Positions 44,030 to 53,978 of a stretch of 64,000 nt of DNA are shown one piece after another. The notes below the pieces were generated by a model. It was not told the DNA's origin. It searched no databases and was given only the letters and a program-made list of their open reading frames with translations. Made by a program: the position numbers and the translations under genes. The stretch is taken from positions 6,280,001 to 6,344,000 of the forward strand of contig NZ_CP048113.1 of NCBI RefSeq assembly GCF_010093065.1, read 5' to 3'. The stretch comes from Chitinophaga agri. Lineage in GTDB: Bacteria > Bacteroidota > Bacteroidia > Chitinophagales > Chitinophagaceae. Within the stretch, counting starts at the first letter, position 1. Every line of letters begins with the position of its first letter.

Positions 44030-45583
44030 TCAGATCCTTTTTTCTTTCCGAACGAATTTCCGGTGTATGATCTCCTGCACCGGAATTCCCTCTATCTTAC
44101 TTTCCAGCCACGATATAATATCCAGGTACAGGAAGGATCTGCGTTCATACGGGTTCTGTGATAATTGCACCAGCCTTTCTTTCAGATCGGCAAAGGCGCT
44201 TCGCAGCGCTTTCGGATGCGCGTAGATATTTCTGCGTAGGAATTTGAGAATTTCCTCCATTACCTGTCCAAGGTCTTTGTTTTTGGCAATGAAGTGGTAA
44301 ACGGATTTGATCAGGTATTCTACCAGGCTGTAATTTTCCAGTTCATAATGAGCGATCAGGTGTAAGATTCGTGCAAAGCATTGAATATCAGCTCTAAGAT
44401 TGCCTATCCTGAGCTGAATGATCTTATTCAGGTAGACGATAGCTTTGTTATTATCACCACTACCGAAATACATACAGGCAATCTTGTAGTAGAATAACAG
44501 CACACGATGCTGGTCTATTTTAAGCTGATGTTCCGCTATCTCTGCTTCCAGTTGAGGTACCAGTGACAGGCCCTCACGGAAGGTACCTTCCAGGAAAAAG
44601 TGGTTGATACGGGCGGTGTATACATATACAAAAGCAGAGGTCTTGGTATTTTCGTTGAAGCTTTCCTGATTTTCTGCTATAAACGTCTCCAGTCTGTCCA
44701 GGTCTTTCATGAACTTGTCATGGTTCATGGTATAGAAGTGGGCGGTGAGAAGGTTATGCATTGCCTTTATATAGAGCTCTACGTCTGTACGTTGCAGGGA
44801 AGGGTATTCGTCAAAAAGGTTGACCCATTTCTGGGTATACCGGTAAAACATGATGAAGTCCTGGAGGATATAGTAATACCAGCTGTAGGCCTGGTAAAGA
44901 TGTATCTTCTCATAAAAGCTCATGTCCTTGCTGCAGTCCGGTGGTAGTTCCTTCTCGAAGAAACTGCGTACCATATCGGCATCCCGTTCGTCCCGGGCAT
45001 GTCCCAGTTTCAGGTAAAGACCATACATACGGAGGGAGAGGGTAGACAGGCGACTGATATTACTGAGCCGCAGTTCGATCTGGCGTGATTCAGCACTGAG
45101 TTCGTCCGCCCTGTTTTCCAGGCTGCGGGTAATGTGCCGGCTCTCTATTTGCTTTTCGAACTCGATAATTTCATAGCTTAGCATAACTTCTTCCTGCTCA
45201 ATAGCTGTCGCTTTAGCTTTGGAGAGGATTCTGAGGCTCTGGGTGTAAAGTCCTTTACTGTATAAAACACGGGCATAATCCAGCTGTTCCCTGAGGTCGA
45301 TCAGGGGGTCTTTCTGCTTGTACAGCAGTCGGAGACTGGTAAGTAATTGTTTGTACAGGTGAGCTTTTACATTGCTTAGCTGCTGTTTTTTGATAGCGGG
45401 TATTTTTTTGAGGATCACCTCTTCATCATACTCCTTTAACTTGTCCAGGGTATTGAATAGCTGAATGAAAAGAACGTCCTCCTTAGTATTATTTTTATTA
45501 AAAGCAAGTTGAAAATTCCGCTTTTCGGCTTTTGTGAGTGTTTTAATTAAAATAAAGAGAGCGTCGTGCTGATTGTTGGACAT
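44030..45583 (-). CDS. Uncharacterised all-helical (TPR-like) protein
   Basis: A 517-residue cytosolic protein made of repeated amphipathic helices with TPR-like features (A-R-V-L-Y-S-K-G-L-Y-T-Q-S-L-R-I-L; A-C-M-Y-F-G-S-G-D-N-N-K-A-I-V-Y). No enzyme motif, membrane segment or signal peptide was seen. The ATG at 45583 is preferred over a TTG ten codons upstream because a -7 box lies at 45615-45622, just above the TTG. It is convergent with the preceding membrane-protein gene (5-nt gap) and divergent from leuC. Function unknown; such helical solenoids are usually scaffolds. Confidence 0.72.
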   Translation of the reverse strand: MSNNQHDALFILIKTLTKAEKRNFQLAFNKNNTKEDVLFIQLFNTLDKLKEYDEEVILKKIPAIKKQQLSNVKAHLYKQLLTSLRLLYKQKDPLIDLREQLDYARVLYSKGLYTQSLRILSKAKATAIEQEEVMLSYEIIEFEKQIESRHITRSLENRADELSAESRQIELRLSNISRLSTLSLRMYGLYLKLGHARDERDADMVRSFFEKELPPDCSKDMSFYEKIHLYQAYSWYYYILQDFIMFYRYTQKWVNLFDEYPSLQRTDVELYIKAMHNLLTAHFYTMNHDKFMKDLDRLETFIAENQESFNENTKTSAFVYVYTARINHFFLEGTFREGLSLVPQLEAEIAEHQLKIDQHRVLLFYYKIACMYFGSGDNNKAIVYLNKIIQLRIGNLRADIQCFARILHLIAHYELENYSLVEYLIKSVYHFIAKNKDLGQVMEEILKFLRRNIYAHPKALRSAFADLKERLVQLSQNPYERRSFLYLDIISWLESKIEGIPVQEIIHRKFVRKEKRI

Positions 45584-45614
45584 CGTTAATAATATGTTAT
45601 AATCGACTGACAAT

Positions 45615-45622
45615 CAAAATTA
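45615..45622 (-). promoter_or_regulatory. -7 promoter box of the helical-protein gene
   Basis: On the minus strand TAATTTTG matches TAnnTTTG, 31 nt upstream of the ATG at 45583. It helps decide the start codon. Confidence 0.5.
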
Positions 45623-45694
45623 TAATTGAAGTCAGGCGTAGTTATATATCGTAATTAAGTCAAATTTAGCTATATGGTAATTAACATTGACCAT

Positions 45695-45702
45695 TAGCTT
45701 TG
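45695..45702 (+). promoter_or_regulatory. -7 promoter box of the leucine operon
   Basis: TAGCTTTG matches TAnnTTTG, 98 nt upstream of leuC. The leader of about 90 nt between it and leuC contains a GGTGCCG...CGGCAC hairpin (about 45746-45780) but no evident Leu-codon leader peptide. Confidence 0.5.
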
Positions 45703-45800
45703 AAGGTACAAACAAACTAGGAAGCACAAAATTATCAATTTCGCTGGTGCCGACGGTCTGATTACTTCAGCCCGGCACACCACAAAATGTAAAATTACGG

Positions 45801-47198
45801 ATGGGAAAAACATTATTTGACAAGATCTGGGATAGCCACGTAGTGGTAAGCAAACCCGGCTTTCCGGATGCAGTATACATCAATACACACTTCATTCACG
45901 AAGTGACCAGCCCGCAGGCATTTGATGGCTTGCGCAAAAGAGGCATACCGGTTTTCCGTACTGCTAAAACAAGGGCGACGGCTGACCATAACGTGCCAAC
46001 CATTGACCAGCATCTGCCAATTAAAGAGGCCCTGAGCCGCAAACAGGTAGAAATGCTGACCACCAACACTTCCGAATTTGGCGTTGAACTGTATGGTCTG
46101 GGACATCCTTACCAGGGTATCGTTCACGTGATCGGACCTGAACTGGGTATCACCCTGCCAGGTATGACCATCGTATGTGGAGACAGCCATACCAGCACAC
46201 ACGGTGCATTTGGTGCGATCGCATTTGGTATCGGTACTTCTGAGGTAGAGCAGGTACTGGCTACCCAGTGTATCCTTCAATACCGTCCTAAACGTATGAA
46301 GATCGAAGTGAACGGCAAACTGAAAAAGGGCGTTGTTTCCAAAGATATCATCCTCTACATTATTTCCAAGATCTCCGCTTCCGGCGCTACCGGCTATTTT
46401 GTGGAATATGCCGGTGAGGCTATCCGCAGCCTGAGCATGGAAGCCCGCATGACCATCTGTAACATGAGTATCGAGATGGGTGCACGTGGAGGTCTGATCG
46501 CTCCGGACGAAACTACATTCGAATATATTAAAGGCCGGGAGTTTGCTCCGAAAGGCGCTGACTGGGATAAAGCCCTGGCATACTGGCAAACACTGTATAC
46601 AGATGCTGACGCAGTATTTGATGAAGTGCTGACATTTGATGCAGCTGACATCGAACCAATGATCACCTACGGTACTAACCCGGGTATGGGTATCGGTGTA
46701 ACCCAGCATATCCCTTCCCTGGAGCAGCTGGACGACAAGGAAAAACCATCTTTCAAAAAATCCCTGGAATATATGGGACTGGAGCCAGGCAGCGGCCTGC
46801 TGGGCAAGAAAGTGGATTATGTGTTCATTGGTAGCTGTACTAACTCCCGCATTGAAGACCTCCGTATGGTGGCCGACTTTGTAAAGGGTAAGAAAAAAGC
46901 GGACGATGTAGTAGTATGGATCGTACCGGGTTCCAAACAGGTAGAAGCACAGGCTAAGAAAGAAGGTATAGATAAGATATTTGAAGAAGCTGGTTTTAAC
47001 TTACGTCAGCCAGGTTGTTCTGCATGTCTGGGTATGAACGAAGATAAAGTACCTGCCGGCATGTATTGTATCTCTACTTCCAACCGTAACTTCGAAGGCC
47101 GTCAGGGTCCCAATGCCCGTACCTTCCTGGCTAGCCCGTTGTCTGCAGCTGCAGCAGCGATCACTGGTAAAGTAACCGATGTAAGAGAACTGGTATAA
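45801..47198 (+). CDS. leuC: 3-isopropylmalate dehydratase, large subunit
   Basis: A 465-residue aconitase-family enzyme subunit that isomerises 2- to 3-isopropylmalate in leucine synthesis. The 4Fe-4S ligands are visible in G-S-C-T-N-S-R and in [10 protein letters not shown]. The substrate-binding [12 protein letters not shown] motif is also present. It pairs with LeuD (48010). It opens the operon leuC-methyltransferase-leuD-leuB-leuA. Confidence 0.97.
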   Translation: MGKTLFDKIWDSHVVVSKPGFPDAVYINTHFIHEVTSPQAFDGLRKRGIPVFRTAKTRATADHNVPTIDQHLPIKEALSRKQVEMLTTNTSEFGVELYGLGHPYQGIVHVIGPELGITLPGMTIVCGDSHTSTHGAFGAIAFGIGTSEVEQVLATQCILQYRPKRMKIEVNGKLKKGVVSKDIILYIISKISASGATGYFVEYAGEAIRSLSMEARMTICNMSIEMGARGGLIAPDETTFEYIKGREFAPKGADWDKALAYWQTLYTDADAVFDEVLTFDAADIEPMITYGTNPGMGIGVTQHIPSLEQLDDKEKPSFKKSLEYMGLEPGSGLLGKKVDYVFIGSCTNSRIEDLRMVADFVKGKKKADDVVVWIVPGSKQVEAQAKKEGIDKIFEEAGFNLRQPGCSACLGMNEDKVPAGMYCISTSNRNFEGRQGPNARTFLASPLSAAAAAITGKVTDVRELV

Positions 47199-47208
47199 TA
47201 TAACTGAA

Positions 47209-47970
47209 ATGGCCTGGAACGCTGAATTATATAAGGACAAGCACGCTTTTGTGTTCGCATATGGTAATAGCCTGATTGAATGGCTGCAGCCAGTGGCAGG
47301 AGAGAACATCCTGGACCTGGGCTGTGGTACCGGTGAACTGACGGCTCAGCTGGCAGAGACCGGTGCAAAGGTGACAGGCATTGATAGTTCGGCTTCCATG
47401 ATCGGGAATGCACAGGCAAACTTCCCGGGTGTTAATTTCCTGGTAGCCGACGCCACTTCGTTTTCCTTTCCGGATGAACAGTTCGATGCTGTATTTTCCA
47501 ATGCCACGCTCCACTGGATCCGCCAGCAGGAAAAAGCGCTGGACCGCATCCATCGTCACCTGAAACCGGGAGGACGTTTCGTCCTGGAAATGGGTGGTAA
47601 AGGTAATGTGGATGATATTACCGGCGCTTTGGAGAAAGCGATGCAAACCAGGGGCTACACTTATAAACCCTTCTGGTACTTTCCTTCGGTAGGAGAATAT
47701 ACATCCCTGCTGGAAGAATATGGGTTCAGGGTAAACCAGGTACATTATTTTGACCGCGACACCGAACTGGCAGACCCTGAAAATGGTATTGTGGAATGGC
47801 TGCAGATGTTCGGCGCACACTTTCTGGACCAGGTACCGGAGCAGGACAGATTACCTATCCTGCAGGAAGCACAGGAGTCTCTCAGGACTACCAACTTCCG
47901 CGATGGTAAATGGTACACGAAGTATGTACGCTTGCGGATAAAAGCAGAGAAAATTAAAACAGATCTTTAA
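47209..47970 (+). CDS. SAM-dependent methyltransferase between leuC and leuD (Tam-like)
   Basis: A 253-residue class I methyltransferase starting 10 nt after leuC. Motif I is I-L-D-L-G-C-G-T-G-E-L, followed by V-T-G-I-D-S-S-A-S-M-I, V-A-D-A-T-S-F-S-F-P and F-S-N-A-T-L-H-W-I. The last element, together with L-K-P-G-G-R-F-V-L-E-M-G-G, resembles trans-aconitate methyltransferase (Tam/Tmt1). Known Tmt1 in yeast methylates trans-aconitate and also 3-isopropylmalate, the product of the neighbouring LeuCD enzyme. I infer a role in leucine-pathway side chemistry or damage control; a generic methyltransferase captured by the operon is the alternative. Confidence 0.85.
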   Translation: MAWNAELYKDKHAFVFAYGNSLIEWLQPVAGENILDLGCGTGELTAQLAETGAKVTGIDSSASMIGNAQANFPGVNFLVADATSFSFPDEQFDAVFSNATLHWIRQQEKALDRIHRHLKPGGRFVLEMGGKGNVDDITGALEKAMQTRGYTYKPFWYFPSVGEYTSLLEEYGFRVNQVHYFDRDTELADPENGIVEWLQMFGAHFLDQVPEQDRLPILQEAQESLRTTNFRDGKWYTKYVRLRIKAEKIKTDL

Positions 47971-48009
47971 CTTTAAAATGAAAGACCTTCTCCGGAGGGC
48001 TATAATATA

Positions 48010-48609
48010 ATGAGTAAGAATTTTCAACACCTTGTATCCACCGCAGTTCCTATTGCGATTGAAAACATTGATACAGACCAGATCATTCCGGCGCGCTTCC
48101 TGAAAGCGACCACAAGGGATGGTTTCGGCGAGAACCTGTTCCGTGACTGGCGTTTTGACACAAACAATGAACCTAAACAGGACTTTATCCTGAACAATCC
48201 GATCTATAAAGGTCAGATCCTTGTAGCGGGTAAAAACTTTGGTTGTGGTTCATCCCGTGAGCACGCTGCATGGGCGATCGGTGACTATGGTTTCAAAGTG
48301 GTGATCAGCAGCTTTTTTGCTGATATCTTCAAGAACAATGCGCTGAATAACTTCATTCTGCCTATTACTGTTACAGACGAGTTTCTGGACAAAATCTTCA
48401 AAGCTATCGAAGCAGATCCTGCTGCGCAGCTGGAAGTAGACCTGGAAAATCAGACATTGAAAATCGCAGCAACAGGGGAAGAAGCGAAATTCGACATCAA
48501 CCCATACAAGAAAGCCTGCCTCGTTAACGGCTATGACGATATTGACTACCTGTTGAGCCTTCGTAAGGAAATCGAAACCTACGAAGCCAGCCGCGAGTTT
48601 AATTTTTAA
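48010..48609 (+). CDS. leuD: 3-isopropylmalate dehydratase, small subunit
   Basis: A 199-residue swivel-domain subunit. Key segments are [26 protein letters not shown] and [13 protein letters not shown]. It completes the LeuCD isomerase. It is 39 nt downstream of the methyltransferase gene and 95 nt upstream of leuB. Confidence 0.97.
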   Translation: MSKNFQHLVSTAVPIAIENIDTDQIIPARFLKATTRDGFGENLFRDWRFDTNNEPKQDFILNNPIYKGQILVAGKNFGCGSSREHAAWAIGDYGFKVVISSFFADIFKNNALNNFILPITVTDEFLDKIFKAIEADPAAQLEVDLENQTLKIAATGEEAKFDINPYKKACLVNGYDDIDYLLSLRKEIETYEASREFNF

Positions 48610-48704
48610 CATTTCACTTCAGTGGTTTAGCTTTACTTTTCATAAGAAAGGTATGCCACCAGGTGTACAGAAGTAAACATCAATTCTAATCAACTTTAAA
48701 CTAA

Positions 48705-49784
48705 ATGGGCGTAGACAAAAAGATACTGGTAATTCCCGGAGATGGTATAGGACAGGAAGTGACTGCCTGGGGACAGAAAGTACTGCAAACAATTGCTGTA
48801 AACTACAAACACAATTTTGTTTTTGAAGAAGGCATAATGGGGCACGTTGCCATCGAAGCTACCGGTACTCCACTGCCTGATGAGACACTGGAAAAAGCCC
48901 GCAAAAGCGATGCAATCCTATTCGGTGCGATCGGTCATGCGAAATACGATAATGATCCTACACTGAAGGTGCGTCCTGAACAGGGATTGCTGAAGATCCG
49001 CAAGGAGCTGGGCCTCTACGCTAATCTGCGACCTATTAAGTTGTTTGATGAACTGCTGGAAGCTTCCAGCATCAAACCGGAAATACTCCGTGGGGCAGAT
49101 ATCCTGTTCTTCCGTGAGCTGACCGGGGATGTATACTTCGGTGAAAAGAAACGTTCAGAAGATCGTAACACAGCCTCTGACCTCATGATCTATCACCGCT
49201 ACGAGGTAGAACGTATCGCCCGTAAAGCATACGAAGCCGCACGCAGCCGCCGTAAAAAGCTTTGCTCTGTAGATAAAGCAAACGTACTGGAATCAAGCCG
49301 TCTGTGGCGTGAAGTGGTGCAGGAGCTCGCGAAGGAATATTCCGACGTGGAAACTGAACACATGTTCATTGACAACGCAGCTATGCAGCTGGTGAAAGAC
49401 CCTAAACGTTTTGATGTGGTGCTGACAGCTAACCTGTTTGGCGACATCCTGACTGATGAGGCTTCCCAAATCGCTGGTTCCATGGGTATGCTGGCTTCAG
49501 CTTCCGTAGGCGATAGCACCGGTTTCTACGAACCTATTCACGGTTCTGCGCATGATATCGCTGGTAAAGGTATCGCTAATCCTCTGGCGTCTATCCTTTC
49601 CGCAGCACTGATGCTGGATATCTCTTTCGGACTGAAAACCGAATCTCTGCGTGTGATCAAAGCTGTTGAAGCTACGCTCAAACAAGGCTACCGCACTATG
49701 GATATTGCCAACAAGCATACCGAAAATCACTTTGTGATGGGTACAGATGCAATGGGTGCAAAAGTGCTGGAAAACCTGAGCTGA
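48705..49784 (+). CDS. leuB: 3-isopropylmalate dehydrogenase
   Basis: A 359-residue enzyme that oxidatively decarboxylates 3-isopropylmalate. Landmarks are P-G-D-G-I-G-Q-E-V, L-R-P-E-Q-G-L-L-K-I-R-K (substrate arginines), R-E-L-T-G-D-V-Y-F-G, D-K-A-N-V-L-E-S-S-R, and the Asp-rich loop N-L-F-G-D-I-L-T-D-E. The C-terminal region has G-S-A-H-D-I-A-G-K-G, which suits NAD. It is in the order leuD-leuB-leuA. Confidence 0.96.
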   Translation: MGVDKKILVIPGDGIGQEVTAWGQKVLQTIAVNYKHNFVFEEGIMGHVAIEATGTPLPDETLEKARKSDAILFGAIGHAKYDNDPTLKVRPEQGLLKIRKELGLYANLRPIKLFDELLEASSIKPEILRGADILFFRELTGDVYFGEKKRSEDRNTASDLMIYHRYEVERIARKAYEAARSRRKKLCSVDKANVLESSRLWREVVQELAKEYSDVETEHMFIDNAAMQLVKDPKRFDVVLTANLFGDILTDEASQIAGSMGMLASASVGDSTGFYEPIHGSAHDIAGKGIANPLASILSAALMLDISFGLKTESLRVIKAVEATLKQGYRTMDIANKHTENHFVMGTDAMGAKVLENLS

Positions 49785-49843
49785 TTATTTTCAACATGAT
49801 TGCCTGAATAAAGTAAATTCTCCAATAACACAATTAATTTAAG

Positions 49844-51352
49844 ATGAGCGATAAAAATCGTGTATACGTCTTCGATACTACTCTCCGTGATGGTGAACAG
49901 GTCCCTGGTTGCCAGCTGACCACTGTCGAAAAAATTGAGGTAGCAAAGGAGCTGGAATTACTGGGAGTAGATGTTATTGAAGCTGGGTTCCCTATATCCA
50001 GCCCCGGCGATTTCCAAAGTGTGGTTGAAATATCCAAAGCAGTAAGCGAACCAATCATCTGTGCGCTGACCCGTGCTAACACAATGGATATTGATGCTGC
50101 TGCTGAAGCGCTTCGCTTTGCAAAACGTAAACGTATCCATACTGGTATCGGTGCTTCCGATATGCACATCAAATATAAATTCAACAGTACCCGTGAAGAC
50201 ATCCTGAAACGTGCAGTTGATGCCGTGAAGTATGCCCGTAAATACGTGGATGATATTGAATTTTACGCTGAGGACGCAGGTCGCGCTGATAACGAATACC
50301 TGGCAAGAATGGTAGAAGCGGTAATCGCTGCCGGTGCTACTGTAGTGAACATTCCTGATACGAATGGTTACTGTCTGCCTGACCAGTATGGCGCGAAGAT
50401 CAAATACCTGGTAGATAATGTTTCCAATATTGATAAAGCCATCATTTCCGTACACTGTCACAATGACCTGGGTCTGGCTACCGCCAACACGATCGCTGGT
50501 GTGATGAACGGCGCACGTCAGGTGGAGTGTACGATCAATGGTATCGGTGAACGTGCCGGTAACACTTCTCTGGAAGAAGTGGCCATGATCCTGAAAACCC
50601 ATCATGCTATGGGTTATCACACTGGTATCAATTCCAAACGTATCTACGGTATCAGCAACATGGTGGAAACCATGATGCGGATGCCGGTACAGGCGAATAA
50701 GGCTATCATCGGACGTAATGCTTTTGCACATAGCTCCGGTATTCACCAGGATGGTGTATTGAAACATCGGGAAAACTATGAGATCCTGAATCCTGAGGAT
50801 GTAGGTATCCCTTCCAACGCGATTATCCTGACTGCCCGTAGTGGCCGTCACGCACTGAAGCACCACCTGGAGCGTCTGGGGTATAAACTGGATAAAGTGA
50901 ACCTGGATGAGGTATATCAGCGCTTCCTGATAATGGCAGATCAGAAAAAAGATATTAACGATGCTGACCTGCAGGAACTGATGGGTGATGGTGATGATAA
51001 GAACTATGATGATAAAGCGATTAAGGTAACCCTGCTGCAGGTAGTATGTGGAGATCCGCTGCGTCCGATGGCAACGGTGAAACTGAAGATCAACGGTGAA
51101 GAGAAAGAAGCCAGCTCCGCAGGTAACGGTCCTGTAGATGCAGCTATCAACGCTATTCACGAGATCATCAAAGACCAGATAGATATTGATGAATTCAATA
51201 TCCAGTCAATGCGTGGTGGTAGTAAAGATGTAAGTAAAGTTAACATGCGTGTGAAGCACAATGGCCAGTCTTACTATGGCTACGGTTACTCTACTGATAT
51301 CGTGAACGCCTCTATGCATGCGTATGTAGACGCACTGAATAAGATCTATTAA
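49844..51352 (+). CDS. leuA: 2-isopropylmalate synthase
   Basis: A 502-residue Claisen-type enzyme joining acetyl-CoA and 2-ketoisovalerate. The N-terminal TIM-barrel has [12 protein letters not shown] and the metal-binding [13 protein letters not shown] regulatory LeuA dimerisation domain follows from about residue 380 ([14 protein letters not shown]), the usual site of leucine feedback. It is the last gene of the leucine operon and is followed by a bidirectional terminator. Confidence 0.96.
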   Translation: MSDKNRVYVFDTTLRDGEQVPGCQLTTVEKIEVAKELELLGVDVIEAGFPISSPGDFQSVVEISKAVSEPIICALTRANTMDIDAAAEALRFAKRKRIHTGIGASDMHIKYKFNSTREDILKRAVDAVKYARKYVDDIEFYAEDAGRADNEYLARMVEAVIAAGATVVNIPDTNGYCLPDQYGAKIKYLVDNVSNIDKAIISVHCHNDLGLATANTIAGVMNGARQVECTINGIGERAGNTSLEEVAMILKTHHAMGYHTGINSKRIYGISNMVETMMRMPVQANKAIIGRNAFAHSSGIHQDGVLKHRENYEILNPEDVGIPSNAIILTARSGRHALKHHLERLGYKLDKVNLDEVYQRFLIMADQKKDINDADLQELMGDGDDKNYDDKAIKVTLLQVVCGDPLRPMATVKLKINGEEKEASSAGNGPVDAAINAIHEIIKDQIDIDEFNIQSMRGGSKDVSKVNMRVKHNGQSYYGYGYSTDIVNASMHAYVDALNKIY

Positions 51353-51370
51353 GCTACGCAGATATGAATG

Positions 51371-51402
51371 AAAAAGCCCTGTCTTACTGACGGGGCTTTT
51401 TT
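51371..51402. terminator. Bidirectional terminator after leuA
   Basis: GCCCTGTC (51376-51383) and GACGGGGC (51389-51396) form an 8-bp stem with one G-T wobble and a 5-nt loop, flanked by AAAAA and TTTTTT. It also closes the converging dipeptidase gene, whose stop begins at 51401. Confidence 0.9.
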
Positions 51403-52120
51403 ATTTGATACTGCTGAAAGGTATATTCATCAAAGGATACTGTTTGTTGTCCTTCAGATAATAATGCCACCATTCTGTGGCCAGTGGTGTGAAACCGTAC
51501 TTTTCCATAGTGCTGCGCAGGAGTCTTCTGTTGGCCGCAATGATTGTATCTGATATTGCATAGTCATGATGCGCTTTTTCTGTAAAATCATCAAAACCGG
51601 TGGGCATGGCAACTGGCTTTCCTGTATGCAGCTCAATGATGCTCAAATCAACAGCAATACCCCTGTTATGTCCTGAGCCGTTGCGCGGATTCGCGGCATA
51701 CCGGTCATCAGGCACGATCTCCCACATCTTTTCTGTAATACCATAGGGCCGGTAGGCATCATAAATAATTAATCCCAGTCCCTGTTCATTCAGTTCCATT
51801 TGTACTGCCCTCAATGCTTTTGCCGCAGGCAAACGCAGGTATACACCTGCATAAGGGTATAGTATCTGGTGGGTGAAGTTGGCGCTGGTCGCATACCGGA
51901 CATCTTTACGGATATTAGGTATGTATGTCATGATATCAATCAACGCCTGATTGCTGTCTGCCGATACCAGCTGTTTATAAAGTGCCATTGTATTCACCAC
52001 AGGCAATCCATATTTATTTGGCGGGATATCCTGTGCATAACCCATCGGAATATTAGTTGTCATCATGACATAAATGCTGAAGATAGCTTGCATGATGGCA
52101 GTCTGGTAATTGATTTTCAA
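51401..52120 (-). CDS. D-Ala-D-Ala dipeptidase (VanX/DdpX-like, M15D)
   Basis: A 239-residue zinc peptidase with a signal peptide (cleavage at G-Y-A-Q, near residue 30). It has the VanX signature S-G-H151-N-R-G-I-A-V-D158 and E216-W-W-H219, giving the three zinc ligands and the catalytic Glu, plus the conserved Arg of D-A-Y-R124-P. The family cleaves D-alanyl-D-alanine. Outside van operons, secreted members recycle or scavenge D-Ala-D-Ala from cell-wall turnover. There are no vanHA neighbours, so glycopeptide resistance is not implied. Confidence 0.92.
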   Translation of the reverse strand: MKINYQTAIMQAIFSIYVMMTTNIPMGYAQDIPPNKYGLPVVNTMALYKQLVSADSNQALIDIMTYIPNIRKDVRYATSANFTHQILYPYAGVYLRLPAAKALRAVQMELNEQGLGLIIYDAYRPYGITEKMWEIVPDDRYAANPRNGSGHNRGIAVDLSIIELHTGKPVAMPTGFDDFTEKAHHDYAISDTIIAANRRLLRSTMEKYGFTPLATEWWHYYLKDNKQYPLMNIPFSSIK

Positions 52121-52235
52121 CTGTTTTTTATTTAAAAATTCCTAAATATGGTAATAAAGTACAAGTTCCTGGTAAAAAAGGATAGTTTTTGCCTCGGTAA
52201 AAGGGTTATTTTAGAACCCTTAAATTAAGGAAATT

Positions 52236-53018
52236 ATGAACCTGTTTAGATTAGACAACAAAGTGGCTGTGATCACCGGTGGTGGCAGCGGCATAGGGCA
52301 GGCTATCGCGAAGGTATTTGCGGCGCAGGGCGCCAATGTACATATCATTGAGCTGAATGAGGACGGCGGTAAACAAACAGCGGCTGATATTGCGGCTGCG
52401 GGCGGCAGTGCACAGGTACATGCCTGCAACGTTGCTCAGCAGGCAGCGGTTGTCAGCACAATGGACAAGATCATTACTGCGGCAGGTCGTATCGACATTC
52501 TGGTGAACTGTGCGGGTATTGCACATGTGGGCAAGCTGGAAGGCACTACGGAGGAAGATCTCGACAGGATATATAATGTGAATGTGAAAGGTACATATAA
52601 CTGTATGTTCGCCGTGATCAAACAAATGAAAGAACAGAAGGGCGGTGTGATCCTGAACGTAGCTTCCATCGCTTCCAGCGTGGGTATTCCGGACAGATTT
52701 GCTTACTCTATGAGTAAAGGTGCGGTACTGACCATGACCCTTTCTGTAGCAAAAGATTATATCAATGATGGTATCCGTTGTAACTGCGTGTCTCCGGCCC
52801 GCGTACACACACCATTTGTAGATGGTTTCATCGCGAAGAACTATCCTGGTAAAGAACAGGAAATGTTTGAAAAACTGTCTAAAACACAGCCGATCGGCCG
52901 TATGGCGAAACCTGATGAGGTAGGTACGCTGGCTTTATTCCTGTGTTCTTCTGAAGCTGGTTTTATCACTGGTTGCGATTACCCGCTGGATGGTGGCTTT
53001 ATCAAGCTGAATAACTAA
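52236..53018 (+). CDS. SDR oxidoreductase, likely 2-keto-3-deoxy-L-fuconate dehydrogenase
   Basis: A 260-residue classical short-chain dehydrogenase. The cofactor motif is V-I-T-G-G-G-S-G-I-G-Q-A, the catalytic Tyr and Lys are in Y-S-M-S-K, and N-C-A-G-I is present. Its place at the head of L-fucose genes (FAH-type hydrolase, mutarotase, lactonase, fucose dehydrogenase, FucP) suggests oxidation of 2-keto-3-deoxy-L-fuconate to the 2,4-diketo acid, the step before the FAH-family hydrolase. The substrate assignment is inferred from context; the family itself is certain. Confidence 0.78.
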   Translation: MNLFRLDNKVAVITGGGSGIGQAIAKVFAAQGANVHIIELNEDGGKQTAADIAAAGGSAQVHACNVAQQAAVVSTMDKIITAAGRIDILVNCAGIAHVGKLEGTTEEDLDRIYNVNVKGTYNCMFAVIKQMKEQKGGVILNVASIASSVGIPDRFAYSMSKGAVLTMTLSVAKDYINDGIRCNCVSPARVHTPFVDGFIAKNYPGKEQEMFEKLSKTQPIGRMAKPDEVGTLALFLCSSEAGFITGCDYPLDGGFIKLNN

Positions 53019-53097
53019 GGGATGGTAAAATGCAGCTTACGAATCGCGGATTGGTTATATTCGTAACGCACATTTCTTAGTACTCATTCGTAAATCA

Positions 53098-53862
53098 ATG
53101 CATAATTCCATGAAAGCTTGGTCTTTACTACTTATTACAACATTATTCTTTGCCTGTGATCCTTCTCCGAAGAATGCTGCCTCTGCCGATGAAAATGATA
53201 AAACGTCTGCAGGAGAAGCATTCAAACCAGCAGAACCTGCAGGGAAATTATCCGTTTCCTTTCCGGTGACTGATACTACCGAAATCAAACTGGTGTTTGA
53301 GATGGATGGGAAAACAAAAGAGAAAACATTTGAACTGCCACTGGCAAAAGAGGTGCCTGAAAAAGACCTTTTCCGCCTGGTATGGGACAAGCCGAACAGC
53401 TGTTATATTGGTGTGCTGAAACAGAATCGTGATACCCGCTACTATCACGCAAGTGTAGATGAAAAGGGTTATCCGCAGATCTTTCACGTAGGCACGCCTC
53501 CGGCTGAAGTATGGCAGTACGCAGAGAATAAGCTGGGACTGGGAAAGATCAGTTCAGCAACCGCTGCACAGATCGTACAATCCTACAAACAGAATTTTCA
53601 GTCAGGAAAGATCATTGCTGACTTTATTGTTCAGGTAAAACCAGGTGCTTCCGACGCTGCAGTAGAAATATACGCCGAATTTGGAGGAGCCAACAGAACA
53701 TTGCCACTGGCAGTGCCAGCAGGTTCCAAAGCGGGACTACTGCTGCAAAAAGGTCGTCCGGAACAATGTTTCGTTGTACTGGAAACAGATGGTAAACTGT
53801 CCAACACCTACGAAATCAAGGTAGAAAACGGACGTCTGCAGATCAATACATTAACAAGATAA
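53098..53862 (+). CDS. Uncharacterised lipoprotein in the fucose gene cluster
   Basis: A 254-residue protein with a lipoprotein signal (S-L-L-L-I-T-T-L-F-F-A-C20). An internal ATG four codons in (53110) could also start it. The mature part has a spacer rich in Ala, Glu, Asp and Lys, then mixed beta structure without recognised motifs. It lies between the SDR gene and the FAH-family gene but has no evident metabolic role; it may be part of the same transcript by position only. Confidence 0.6.
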   Translation: MHNSMKAWSLLLITTLFFACDPSPKNAASADENDKTSAGEAFKPAEPAGKLSVSFPVTDTTEIKLVFEMDGKTKEKTFELPLAKEVPEKDLFRLVWDKPNSCYIGVLKQNRDTRYYHASVDEKGYPQIFHVGTPPAEVWQYAENKLGLGKISSATAAQIVQSYKQNFQSGKIIADFIVQVKPGASDAAVEIYAEFGGANRTLPLAVPAGSKAGLLLQKGRPEQCFVVLETDGKLSNTYEIKVENGRLQINTLTR

Positions 53863-53978
53863 TAAGTCACTGTCCTTATCCGAACGTTTATCTTACGTGC
53901 TAAGCAGGATGAACTGACGATCTGGACAGTCCGTGCTCTCCGGAGTACTTTAGAAAATAGAAAAACAGTAATTTTTAT

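Noticed and set aside
45813..46709. 298-codon open frame antisense to leuC
   Set aside because: It lies wholly within leuC, whose iron-sulfur motifs are clear. No family resemblance was seen in the antisense frame.
49958..51160. 400-codon open frame antisense to leuA
   Set aside because: LeuA is unambiguous on the plus strand, with catalytic motifs throughout; the antisense product is Phe/Tyr/Thr-rich without any recognisable domain.
51401..52120. Glycopeptide-resistance role for the VanX-like dipeptidase
   Set aside because: It has a signal peptide and no vanH, vanA, vanR or vanS neighbours, so a cell-wall turnover role is more likely.
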